A DNA stretch of 64,000 bases from Sugiyamaella lignohabitans (lineage: Eukaryota; Ascomycota; Dipodascomycetes; Dipodascales; Trichomonascaceae), in contig NC_031672.1 of assembly GCF_001640025.1 (NCBI RefSeq), forward strand, positions 3,100,001-3,164,000, in the 5' to 3' direction. Made by a program: the position numbers and the translations under genes. Numbering within the stretch: position 1 is the stretch's first letter; each line of letters opens with the position of its first letter. Positions 51,054 to 59,915 of the stretch are shown one piece after another. Under the pieces are notes generated by a model, which did no database searches, had not been told where the DNA came from, and saw only the letters and a program-made list of their open reading frames with translations.

Positions 51054-53663
51054 ATGCCCCCTACGAGAAGGAGATTAAGGCGAAGAGGTGCGGATCCAAT
51101 TTCCCGGGGAATCAATGTTCATTTATCGAATGAGAGTGAGATTGAAAGCGGTGTCAAGGTGAAACAAGAAACGCCAGAAGAAAACGAAGAAGTGCAGGGT
51201 AATGGCGACAGTGATGGGGAAAATGGTCATGGAAATGAAAAAGAAAAAGAAGGAGAGAATAATGAGCCTGTATCAATTGACAATGGTGATTTTGAGCACG
51301 AGATATGCGAAATTAATCCCATTTCGCCATTTATTGATGATAATCGCGATGCTGTCTTAGATGCGCAGACTGTTGAATTAATGTTCAAAAGAAATGTGTT
51401 ACCTATAAAACAAAATGATGAAATATTCTCTATGCTTATAATTGATCCATCGACTACAAGATGCCCAGTTAAGAGCTGCCATTCTCCTAATATGACTGCT
51501 GGGTCTGTGAGACGTCATTATAGAGTGAACCACTTGGATATGTGCTCGCGGTTCCTAGTACGAAAATTGAAGCTCATAGACATAAAAGGAACTAAATCAC
51601 GACCGCCACGGAGGCAGATGAGTTTGCATTTAAGGATGGATAAAATGGTCACACGACCACCAGAGATGGTAGGTGATAATTATCACCACAGTCTACTTAT
51701 AAGAGCTCATCAGACAAAAGTTGTCTTTGATGCGATGCAAGCAAAAGGGTCTGGAGAAGAAGCGTTTGAGACTGTACTACGGGCATGGCGTCCAGTTATG
51801 GCTAGACAAGATGTTTCTAACCCAGTCAAAGAGTTGGTTCGAATGATGTTACCAACTGGAGTTGCAATAAGGTTGAGTTCATGCATAGAGGAGTTATCAG
51901 ACAAGTCCAGTTGGTCGTCGCTCCTCGATAGGTTTAAGGAAGATAATCCGATACTTGGCAATACTGTATACTGGAAGGATAATTCACTTGCTTCGTTATT
52001 TGAGGCAGCATTTGCCTGGGCCCATTTAGTTGGACTAGAGCGATCAATCCCTATAGCCAAGTTCAAAAGAACAGAAGCAGTCAAAAAACTAATGAAAGCT
52101 AGAGATTCTACTCTTGGTAGGATAGTAGCTATTCGGCAGCCATTAGAACCGTTTCTACAGCAGCCATTTTATACTAGACACCCCTATGATGCGGAACATT
52201 TACCCCAAGCCCCGGAAATCAAATCACGATGCTTAAGTCTCAGGGATTATGAGTTTTTATATGAGTACCAACTTAATCAAACTGTCATGGCTCGAATCTA
52301 TCAACGAACTTTTGCCAAGAATCTGATGAAGTTGAAGGCTCTACAAGCAAGTGCATCTCGAGAAAAGAAGTCCGTCCCAATCGTCTTACCAAACGTATAT
52401 AATGATACTTCAAACGAATTAAGTGGTCTTATTCGTGAGTTTCCAGCTCAACAGTTTTCTGATTTGCGGCCGGTGTTTGACTTTTGCGATGAGTGCCTAC
52501 CAGGTTGGAATGTTCTTGGATCGGAATTTCGTGATACCAAGGATTTTATTATAGTTAAGGGTTCAGAGGACAGGCAAGAGCCAGTTGCTGGTTGGGCTGA
52601 TATTCGTACTGCTAAAACCAATGGCCAGGTCTTAGCCTATCCTAATAGGTCGCGTTTTCGATCAGCAAAGCTGAGACAAAAGAGACCAGGCTGGGTGCCA
52701 GGCTGGTTGCCACAAGATGTTGGAGTTCATATTCCCATAGAAATTCCGGTAGAACACCCATCAGAAACGCCTGTACAAACGTCTCCTCCACAGATGGGAC
52801 CACCGCTTCCAGGCGAAATTCCCTTAGAACCCCCTCCAGAAACGCCTGTACAAATGTCTCCTCCACATATGGGACCACCGCTTCCTAGCGAGATCCTGCC
52901 ACACTTACTTGGACAGGTAACACATCTATCTTCCGTTCCAGAATCTGCTGGACAGATGCCGTCAGGAAGTGCAGGACCGAATCCGGCGGAGACTCAGGTC
53001 CAAAGTCCTTTGCAAGAGCAAGGGCTAACATCAGTACACAGCCCCCTTATCGTATTAGCACAAACTGCTTCCCAAACTTGTACAAAGGAATCGACCGAAA
53101 CCCGAGCTCAAACTCTGGCCCGTGAGCATATAAAAAACCTCGCCACGGATCACGAGCCTCAAGATAAAGAGTCTCAGAACAGTGTGAATACACCTACTAC
53201 ACAGGTACAAGCTCAAGTTTTAGAGCGAGGTTCAGTGGAGGAACCCGAAATCAGATCAGAAACGCCATCAATACACCACGAGCAAGACCAAGAAGGGGAT
53301 GCGATTATGGAAGTGATAGAAAAGAGACTCAGATCGGTTGAGGAGTTTTACAAAGTGATTTCTGAAGGGTTTGAAAACACAATTAATTGGATGAAAGATA
53401 GTATGAAAGAGCAGAAGAAGGAACACAAGCAACAGATCAAACGTTTAGAGGAAACTATTGAGTCTCGAGACAAGGTTCTCGACGATCTGAAGTTTACAGT
53501 GATGAACCAAAATAGAATTCTTAAAGGATTAGAATGGACTGTTGACTCTCTCAAGTCTCCTTCGAAAACCGCCTCTGGAAACCTGGTAGCTGAGATCCGC
53601 TCTCGAGATAAAAGAATTATAGAGTTAGAGGCAGAATTACAGGCTCTTCGTAACCAAGTCTAA
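51054..53663 (+). CDS. Orphan protein with single C2H2 finger, Pro-rich repeats and coiled coil
   Basis: 869 aa, not recognised. The N-terminus is very basic (MPPTRRRLRRRG), a likely nuclear signal, and is followed by an acidic Glu/Asn stretch (about 30-90). A single zinc-finger-like motif C137-x4-C142-x12-H155-x4-H160 occurs. The central region (about 185-560) has regular helical character without known motifs. Residues about 560-620 hold two ~28-aa imperfect repeats containing ETPVQ(T/M)SPP(Q/H)MGPPLP. Residues about 620-740 are Ser/Thr/Gln-rich. The C-terminal ~120 residues form a long coiled coil (heptads from about 745 to 869). The architecture would fit a chromatin or transposon-derived nuclear protein, but this is inference. 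It sits alone, with 0.8-2 kb of non-coding DNA upstream. Confidence 0.7.
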   Translation: MPPTRRRLRRRGADPISRGINVHLSNESEIESGVKVKQETPEENEEVQGNGDSDGENGHGNEKEKEGENNEPVSIDNGDFEHEICEINPISPFIDDNRDAVLDAQTVELMFKRNVLPIKQNDEIFSMLIIDPSTTRCPVKSCHSPNMTAGSVRRHYRVNHLDMCSRFLVRKLKLIDIKGTKSRPPRRQMSLHLRMDKMVTRPPEMVGDNYHHSLLIRAHQTKVVFDAMQAKGSGEEAFETVLRAWRPVMARQDVSNPVKELVRMMLPTGVAIRLSSCIEELSDKSSWSSLLDRFKEDNPILGNTVYWKDNSLASLFEAAFAWAHLVGLERSIPIAKFKRTEAVKKLMKARDSTLGRIVAIRQPLEPFLQQPFYTRHPYDAEHLPQAPEIKSRCLSLRDYEFLYEYQLNQTVMARIYQRTFAKNLMKLKALQASASREKKSVPIVLPNVYNDTSNELSGLIREFPAQQFSDLRPVFDFCDECLPGWNVLGSEFRDTKDFIIVKGSEDRQEPVAGWADIRTAKTNGQVLAYPNRSRFRSAKLRQKRPGWVPGWLPQDVGVHIPIEIPVEHPSETPVQTSPPQMGPPLPGEIPLEPPPETPVQMSPPHMGPPLPSEILPHLLGQVTHLSSVPESAGQMPSGSAGPNPAETQVQSPLQEQGLTSVHSPLIVLAQTASQTCTKESTETRAQTLAREHIKNLATDHEPQDKESQNSVNTPTTQVQAQVLERGSVEEPEIRSETPSIHHEQDQEGDAIMEVIEKRLRSVEEFYKVISEGFENTINWMKDSMKEQKKEHKQQIKRLEETIESRDKVLDDLKFTVMNQNRILKGLEWTVDSLKSPSKTASGNLVAEIRSRDKRIIELEAELQALRNQV

Positions 53664-53934
53664 GCAATCTGAAATCCAGACCATATTTTTAGCTAAATGT
53701 ATATTTATTGATAGAAATAATATGATATAGAAGTGAAGCTGTGATATATAGCAACATATGGCAATGCATGTTTACACTATTATACAATATTTTCAAGTTG
53801 TGTGCATTGCAGATTATGTACATAAAGTACATAAAGTACATCACCAAATGCCATGAGAATGACGTTTATAAGGATTTACACAAAGATCAGATTCTTCATC
53901 CATTTGATTTCCATCAGCTGTTACTATTGAGAAA

Positions 53935-54969
53935 ATGTCCGAACAAGAGCTGGAAGAATATCAGCAACAGCTCCAGGCTGTTGAAGAGGGTTTAAGAGAT
54001 GACCCTGAAAACGAATCTCTTTTGGAACTGAGAACTGAACTGGAGGAGCTCGTTGGGCTGCTGAAACAGTCGCTAAGTAACACTGGGGAAGACACAGGAA
54101 TAAGTAGCAATAAAGAACAAAATGAAACCCAGATTACTGACATTAGCCAGGAGATATCTGAAAAGGAGTGGGAGAACAAAAGCGCATCGCAGAGTGGTCA
54201 AACTACGCCATCAGCACAGCCATCAGCACCGTCATCAGCATCAGAATCAGTTGTGAGTGGGTCGCCATCGAGAACAACATCCACACCAACACCACCACCT
54301 CCATTGCCATCATCACAACGAGGTTCCCAGACATCAAGATTCAACCAGAATTTATCAGTGGGATCGATTGTACTAGCAAAATATGTGTCTGGAGATCGTA
54401 AATTTTATAGAGCCAAGATCACAGCTATAACTGGATCCAAAGAAAATCCCATATTTACAGTCAAATTCTTGCAACCTCAGCACGCTAATGTCATAGAGAC
54501 AGTCCGTAGTGATGGAATTCGTGAGATTAATCAGGAGATGGGACGTGGTAGCAGTGCACCAAACCATGGAAGCCGGCCAGCTCCACCAGGAACTGCTACT
54601 TCGCGTCCCAAACCCCCACCTCCTCCTTCTACCACTCTAACCCATCCAACTAGCTACCCACAAAACTCCTATAAGCATGCTAGAGATGCAGCAGCAGCAC
54701 TTGAGGAACAGAACAAAGCCACCAAAGTTGCCAAACAAGCATCACAGCAAAATGTATCCAAGGCGAAGCTCCTTGACAACCAGAAGAATAAATGGCAACA
54801 GTTTTCGAAAAAGATGAATAAAACTGGCAAGAGCAAGAAACTCGGAGACTCGATGTTTCGCACTTCGGATGACCCCAATGCTCGAGTGGGCGTGGTCAAG
54901 GGCATCAGCATTCCCAAACCATCCAAGCCTGCGAAACATGTTTTCGATCCGTCTTCTCGAATAAACTAA
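53935..54969 (+). CDS. SPF30: SMN-related Tudor splicing factor SPF30
   Basis: Homolog of human SMNDC1/SPF30 and fission yeast Spf30, a U2 snRNP-associated factor in spliceosome assembly; absent from S. cerevisiae. 344 aa. The N-terminal helical segment (about 1-45, ELEEYQQQLQAVEEGLRDDP) is typical. A Ser/Thr/Pro linker follows. The Tudor domain lies at about 139-195 (VGSIVLAKYVSGDRKFYRAKI...FTVKFLQ). The C-terminal conserved block includes KNKWQQFSKKMNK and SMFRTSDDPNARVGVV (about 283-325). Single exon. Its presence agrees with the intron-bearing genes in this window. Confidence 0.88.
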   Translation: MSEQELEEYQQQLQAVEEGLRDDPENESLLELRTELEELVGLLKQSLSNTGEDTGISSNKEQNETQITDISQEISEKEWENKSASQSGQTTPSAQPSAPSSASESVVSGSPSRTTSTPTPPPPLPSSQRGSQTSRFNQNLSVGSIVLAKYVSGDRKFYRAKITAITGSKENPIFTVKFLQPQHANVIETVRSDGIREINQEMGRGSSAPNHGSRPAPPGTATSRPKPPPPPSTTLTHPTSYPQNSYKHARDAAAALEEQNKATKVAKQASQQNVSKAKLLDNQKNKWQQFSKKMNKTGKSKKLGDSMFRTSDDPNARVGVVKGISIPKPSKPAKHVFDPSSRIN

Positions 54970-55078
54970 TTAGTATATAGAGCGCTATCTGTACAATACA
55001 CTTATTTATTAGTCGCATGTTGATACTATCAAACCTATGACTAGCGACTTCACAGGAATCGTTGTAATCTCTCGAAAT

Positions 55079-55133
55079 CTCCTGCGAAGCAGGAGCCACG
55101 GGGTCTGGGGCAGAGCCCCAGCCGCCGGAGGCA
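55079..55133. repeat. Solo B hairpin module (55 bp)
   Basis: A 55-bp module from CTCCTGCGAAGCAGGAG to CCGCCGGAGGCA, with both hairpins intact and no partner module near it. It lies between the convergent SPF30 and 859-aa protein genes. Confidence 0.75.
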
Positions 55134-55180
55134 TATCCCCTCAGAGGTGCTGTTAAAAGATAATGAAATGCATATTGTAT

Positions 55181-57760
55181 TTACAGGTGGTTCACTTGAG
55201 TCAAAATATCCTTGCAGGACTCGTTGATAGAGGCGTAGATGGATTTCCAATCGTTGGTCTCCCGGCAGCACATACGCAGCATCTTCTCTGCTTGAGCAAC
55301 AGGCAGTTTGGTTTTTGGGGTTCTTCCAGCCTCGAAGTCCAGAAGGAATCCGTCGTGCATGTTTTTAACAGCTTTCAGCATGCCAGACTCGGTTTCGAAC
55401 CTGGGTTCAGAATTCTGATCAACCAGTTCACTGAGAGACTCGAGACTCATTGTAGACTGCTCGTCACATTCGAAAGTGAGGAAGTCAGAATCGATCTTGT
55501 CCAAATCTATGGCCTCGGCCAGAGCACTTAAATCAGAATCCAATGGAAGTGGTGTGAAATCCGGTTTAAAGAAAACGTGGTCCTTCAAGTTCATTTCGCT
55601 GTAGAGTTCATAGAAGGCGTCTGCAAAGTCGTATGGTCCGGAGTTAGAAGTTGCTGATAGTAGAGGTGATTCCACCTCAGTCTCTGGTAGCTCGGCAGTG
55701 GATGTTGTATCGACAGTGTTGGATTTGACAGCCGTTAGAGCTGGCAAAGAAGGTTTCGATGAGGTTGTAATTGGTGCTGTTCTGGAGATAGTAACCTGGG
55801 TTGAAGTTGTAGGGCCAGCAACAGGGGATTTTGCGGGGGTACGACTCTTTTGACGGGGAGTCGGGGTGGGAGGTTGAACAACAGATGTAGATTTTTTTTC
55901 TGGTGTGGGACTGGCCGGCTTGGGTGTAGGAACCGCAATCTTAGCGTTGGAAACACCCTTGGTATTGTCCTGTAGTTTGTTCTTTTCGGCAGTCGCTTTA
56001 GAGGAAGCTCTTATGGGAACAGGAGAAGCGATAGGTACAGTGGACGGTTTAACGACACTGACTTCTTGTTCTTGTCGAGACTTCGTTTTCTTTGAAGGAG
56101 TAGAAACATTGGCGGGACCTGTGGGTTTAATAGTTGTATCAGGCTGGCTAGCGATTGCTTCATGTTTTTCCTGTTGGGGTCGGTCACTCTTGGGTGAAGA
56201 AGTGGCAGCTGTAAGAGAAGCAGGTTTAACAGTTGCAACAGTTTCAGACTTCTCTTTAGAAGTCTTTGTCGAAGTGGAAGGACTGGCCGCGAGAGAAGTA
56301 GGTTTCACACCAGCAGCTGTCTCCGACCGCTCTTGTTGAGCTTTGGTAGTTTTTGTTGGAACAGAAGGACTAGCTGTGCGAGGGGTTGAGTTCGCGGGAG
56401 CAGAAGACGAGATACTAGTACTGGACTCTGTGTGTTCTTGTCTAGACTTCATAGTCTTCTTTGAATTTGATGCTGGAGTAGAAACAGCAGCCGCAGGAGC
56501 AGAGGTATTAGAAGCTACTGGAGATGCAGGGGTCAAAGGAGCAGAATCGACCACCTTTCTATCACCACCTGCTAGTTCGCTGACCTTAGCTGCCAGACCA
56601 GCAACACCTATAATGCGCTTATTCTCTTTCTTTTCACCACGAGTAGCCAATTGACTTGAGCGAGGAGCACTCTTGTCAGCAGAGATTGCACTACTACCCT
56701 CAGAGTGCGGTTCATTCTCGTTAGTCTCGGGCTTGTCGGTAGATGAGACACCACGTAAGTGTAACATGGTATCGATATTTTGACGAGCTTTAAGGTACTC
56801 TTGTTTGAGTTGCATTTGCTCGAGCTTTTTCTTCTCTCTTCTACTCAGTTTTGGTGTGTTTGGTGAACTGCTGTTGATTACAAGACCCGGAATAACAACT
56901 TCGCTAACTCTAGGAGTCGACTTATTTTCAGTATTGCGCTTTTTAGGTGTGACCAGATCTTTAGCTTCATTTACCGTTTCCTTGGAAGGTGTGGCCTTAT
57001 CACCTTCGTTTTTGTCGGGTACAACATCGGTTCCAGTCTGTGAAGAGGAAGAAACTGGTGCAGATACTGCAGCTTCTAGGTTGAGTGGTGGTACATGAAT
57101 GCTTTCGCTAGTTACTGATTTCTCATTGGGAGACAATGGACGACCCTTGAGAATTGATAGTAGCTCTTTCTCAGCTTTTGTTCGACTAGCATTATCCTTT
57201 GATGGAGTTTCAAAAGGATCTGTTACCAATCCGGGTGGAGGAGGTAACACATCAGGGATACTACTGTTCGGTGGGGATACTGTCTTTTTATCTGAAGAAG
57301 CGATTTCAGCAGGAAGCTCACCAATTCGAGGTGTTCCAAGAGGTGTTCCTAAATAAGGGGTTGTCATTCCTGGAGTGAATACACCTTTTTGAACTCCCAA
57401 AGGTGTTCTGGTGGGAGTGGCATGAGCCATTTGAGATGGAGCCATACCAGGAACCATAGGGGGTAGTGGTATAGGAGGCAGTGGGCCATGTACAGATCCC
57501 AGTCCTACCATTGGTGGTAAAGGAGGCATACCAGCGCCAGGCATCATCCAAGGAAACCCAAAAGGAGTTGGAGCTAACAAAGATGGAGGGTAGGACGCAA
57601 AATTGTCTTTCTTACGCAGTTTTCCTTCAACAAGCTCATCGTCTTCCTTGTCATAACTACTGGATATGACCTTGTCTAAATCCTCTTCTAGATAATCGAG
57701 ATCAAGAGGATTAAGATCGTCGTCAAACGGATCTAGAATCTTAGTTAGTAAATAATCCAT
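55181..57760 (-). CDS. Ser/Thr/Pro-rich protein of unknown function
   Basis: 859 aa, not recognised. The acidic N-terminus (about 1-50) is followed by a Pro/Met/Gly-rich stretch (about 60-135). A short amphipathic leucine motif, ELLSILKG, lies at about 199-206 and resembles helical leucine-rich motifs of mRNA-decapping factors. A lysine-rich helical segment follows (about 310-340, SRREKKKLEQMQLKQEYLKA). A long Ser/Thr/Ala/Pro low-complexity region spans about 360-690. The C-terminal ~150 residues look folded and helical (FADAFYELYSEMNLKDHVFF to the end). The neighbour NOT4 belongs to mRNA turnover, but adjacency in yeast is weak evidence. A role in mRNA metabolism is only a hypothesis. Confidence 0.7.
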   Translation of the reverse strand: MDYLLTKILDPFDDDLNPLDLDYLEEDLDKVISSSYDKEDDELVEGKLRKKDNFASYPPSLLAPTPFGFPWMMPGAGMPPLPPMVGLGSVHGPLPPIPLPPMVPGMAPSQMAHATPTRTPLGVQKGVFTPGMTTPYLGTPLGTPRIGELPAEIASSDKKTVSPPNSSIPDVLPPPPGLVTDPFETPSKDNASRTKAEKELLSILKGRPLSPNEKSVTSESIHVPPLNLEAAVSAPVSSSSQTGTDVVPDKNEGDKATPSKETVNEAKDLVTPKKRNTENKSTPRVSEVVIPGLVINSSSPNTPKLSRREKKKLEQMQLKQEYLKARQNIDTMLHLRGVSSTDKPETNENEPHSEGSSAISADKSAPRSSQLATRGEKKENKRIIGVAGLAAKVSELAGGDRKVVDSAPLTPASPVASNTSAPAAAVSTPASNSKKTMKSRQEHTESSTSISSSAPANSTPRTASPSVPTKTTKAQQERSETAAGVKPTSLAASPSTSTKTSKEKSETVATVKPASLTAATSSPKSDRPQQEKHEAIASQPDTTIKPTGPANVSTPSKKTKSRQEQEVSVVKPSTVPIASPVPIRASSKATAEKNKLQDNTKGVSNAKIAVPTPKPASPTPEKKSTSVVQPPTPTPRQKSRTPAKSPVAGPTTSTQVTISRTAPITTSSKPSLPALTAVKSNTVDTTSTAELPETEVESPLLSATSNSGPYDFADAFYELYSEMNLKDHVFFKPDFTPLPLDSDLSALAEAIDLDKIDSDFLTFECDEQSTMSLESLSELVDQNSEPRFETESGMLKAVKNMHDGFLLDFEAGRTPKTKLPVAQAEKMLRMCCRETNDWKSIYASINESCKDILTQVNHL

Positions 57761-58163
57761 GTATACTCATACCCCGTCTCTTGGACTTGTTATTTACTGT
57801 TTGACTGTTCATCGCTGAATTAGCTCTTACGGCTTACCCACTCTTAACTCATACATCCGTGTTATATTACAATATTACTTTTTTATTCCTACATATTCAC
57901 AGCTATCTCTTTCTACAGGAAGTACACAAGACGCGAGTCGCAACAGACCAGAAACCAACACCTCAAGACAGAGCCAGAACCCAACCACAGCCTTTTTCGC
58001 CATATACTAGTCTCCTGTAGAAAATATGCAATGAAAAGTAAGAGTGCCAAGTAAAGAATGTTAAAGAAGAGAGTGCAAAGCAAGAAAACAAATAAACAAC
58101 GAACAAGCAGACAGACAGTATAAATAAACAAAAACAATCCAAGCGAGGACAAAGAAAGTCTCT
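57761..58163. other. Intergenic NOT4 3' flank / 859-aa protein promoter
   Basis: 403 bp between same-strand genes. It is AT-rich and no gene was seen. Confidence 0.5.
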
Positions 58164-59915
58164 TTAGTTCTCACCTTTAGAACCGCCATTCATTAAATGG
58201 GCTAATAACTCCTGGCTGTTTTGATTGTTTTGTGTTGGTTGCATGTGGTTTTGGATGGGTTGTTGGCCTGAAAAGAGACCTGGTGGAGGCGTGGCAGCTG
58301 CTACAGGCACCTCATTGCTATATTGAGGACCCAGCTGACCTTGTCCAGGTTGCTGTGTTGGAGGCTGTTGTGATTGTGACTGAGGTTGGGTAGGTGGTTG
58401 ACGAGGTTGTGATTGAAGTAACTGTTCGTCAGTCTCGGCCAAAGATAAAAGATTATATCCTTTATTAGCCCCCAGACCACCAGTCTTGTTGAAAGAAGCG
58501 AATAAAGAAGCAAACTTGCCAGTATCAATAGCAGCAGGCTCCTTGCTAACAGCAGTCTTGGAAAATGAAAAGAATGGTGGTAGACTATTATTCAAATCAT
58601 CCTCAGAAAGAATATTGGACGAAAACACAAAACTGAATGAAGATTTGTTGGAAAGACATTCCAAATTCTCGTTAATAATCTTGATAGCAGGATCAATTTG
58701 CTGTGGCTCAGGTTGTGGTAACAGATGAGATGGAACTGAATCTGCAGAACCGGCCCCAGAACTGCTTGCATTAGCAGTACCAGAAGCAGCAGTGACAGTG
58801 GCAGACGTAGATGGACTGGCAGGAGCAGTTCCTGGAGCCGAGACATCGCCGCCGGATTTGCCAATATGTAATTTCGATGCAACAGATGGAGGAGATGCCT
58901 TATGAGCCCATGATACAGAGGCAGGAAGAGCAGGTGCTTCCTTGTCATCCTCACCATGATTTGAATCTACCAACCTGGTCGATGATCGAGACATGACTCT
59001 TTGAGCAGGAGCTGGCGAGGCAGCTACTCCACTAGAAGCTACAGCAGCTGCTGCCACGGCAGAAGCAGGACCAGAAGTTGGACCCGAACTAGCAGATCCA
59101 GGGCCCGAACCACTTGATCCAGGACCCGAGTTTGCAGTTCCAGTACTACCACTTCCACCTCTAGCAGCATGTTGAATCGTCGACAGATCCTGTCTGGTAT
59201 ACGAATCAGCTTCCTCACCAGGTTCGTGCAAAAACATGCAATTAGGATTGGGACATGGCTGGCCACGCAAGTAAGAAGAACAATACTTGGTGGTACCATA
59301 AGCAGCACGCAGATACTTGCCGTCATTAATTGATCCATCAACAGCAGCAATACACTTGGCAGCATCTTCTTTACGAGCGAAAGTCACATATACACCCAGA
59401 CCTGGGTTACCATTGGCGTTATTACGACGATTGATGACAATCTTCTGGATTTTTCCGTACTGACCAAAAAACTGGTCTCCCCGTAGAGTATTATGCAACT
59501 CCTCAGTAGGGATATTAGGATTCAGTCCAATAACATACACAAGGTTCTTTTGAATGACTCTCATGCCAGAGAGATGCTTTTTCGAGCTCTGCTGCTGTTC
59601 CGTCTCCTTCTTTTCCCGTTCCCGCTGTTTTCGTTCCCGCTCTTTACGAGCCTGTCGAAGATGATCCTGCTTCCATTCCTCTTGCGAGATCATCTTATAC
59701 TCGACAGTCTCATCGTCATAAGGACGACGACACGCTGGACACCGTCCATTCAGCTGTGGATTCTGACGGATGTTGTTATAACAGAACTGACAAACCTGAT
59801 AACCACACGGACATGGTTTGAAGTTCTTGTCCGACAAGTCCATCTCCTCTACACAGAGAGGACACAGCTCTTCCTCATCATCGGAAATAAATGAATCTAG
59901 ACTGGGCATCACCAT
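58164..59915 (-). CDS. NOT4: CCR4-NOT E3 ubiquitin ligase Not4
   Basis: RING E3 ligase subunit of the CCR4-NOT complex, acting in mRNA decay and co-translational quality control. 583 aa, nearly identical in length to S. cerevisiae Not4 (587). A C4C4 RING is complete: C18, C21, C35, C37, C42, C45, C59, C62. A Lys/Glu/Arg coiled linker (about 78-115) precedes an RRM (about 120-205, NLVYVIGLNPNIP...YVTFARKEDAAKC). A C3H1 zinc motif follows (about 211-232, CSSYLRGQPCPNPNCMFLH). The C-terminal half is low-complexity Ser/Ala/Pro/Gln and ends near a short conserved-looking helix (QELLAHLMNGG). Single exon. Confidence 0.95.
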   Translation of the reverse strand: MVMPSLDSFISDDEEELCPLCVEEMDLSDKNFKPCPCGYQVCQFCYNNIRQNPQLNGRCPACRRPYDDETVEYKMISQEEWKQDHLRQARKERERKQREREKKETEQQQSSKKHLSGMRVIQKNLVYVIGLNPNIPTEELHNTLRGDQFFGQYGKIQKIVINRRNNANGNPGLGVYVTFARKEDAAKCIAAVDGSINDGKYLRAAYGTTKYCSSYLRGQPCPNPNCMFLHEPGEEADSYTRQDLSTIQHAARGGSGSTGTANSGPGSSGSGPGSASSGPTSGPASAVAAAAVASSGVAASPAPAQRVMSRSSTRLVDSNHGEDDKEAPALPASVSWAHKASPPSVASKLHIGKSGGDVSAPGTAPASPSTSATVTAASGTANASSSGAGSADSVPSHLLPQPEPQQIDPAIKIINENLECLSNKSSFSFVFSSNILSEDDLNNSLPPFFSFSKTAVSKEPAAIDTGKFASLFASFNKTGGLGANKGYNLLSLAETDEQLLQSQPRQPPTQPQSQSQQPPTQQPGQGQLGPQYSNEVPVAAATPPPGLFSGQQPIQNHMQPTQNNQNSQELLAHLMNGGSKGEN

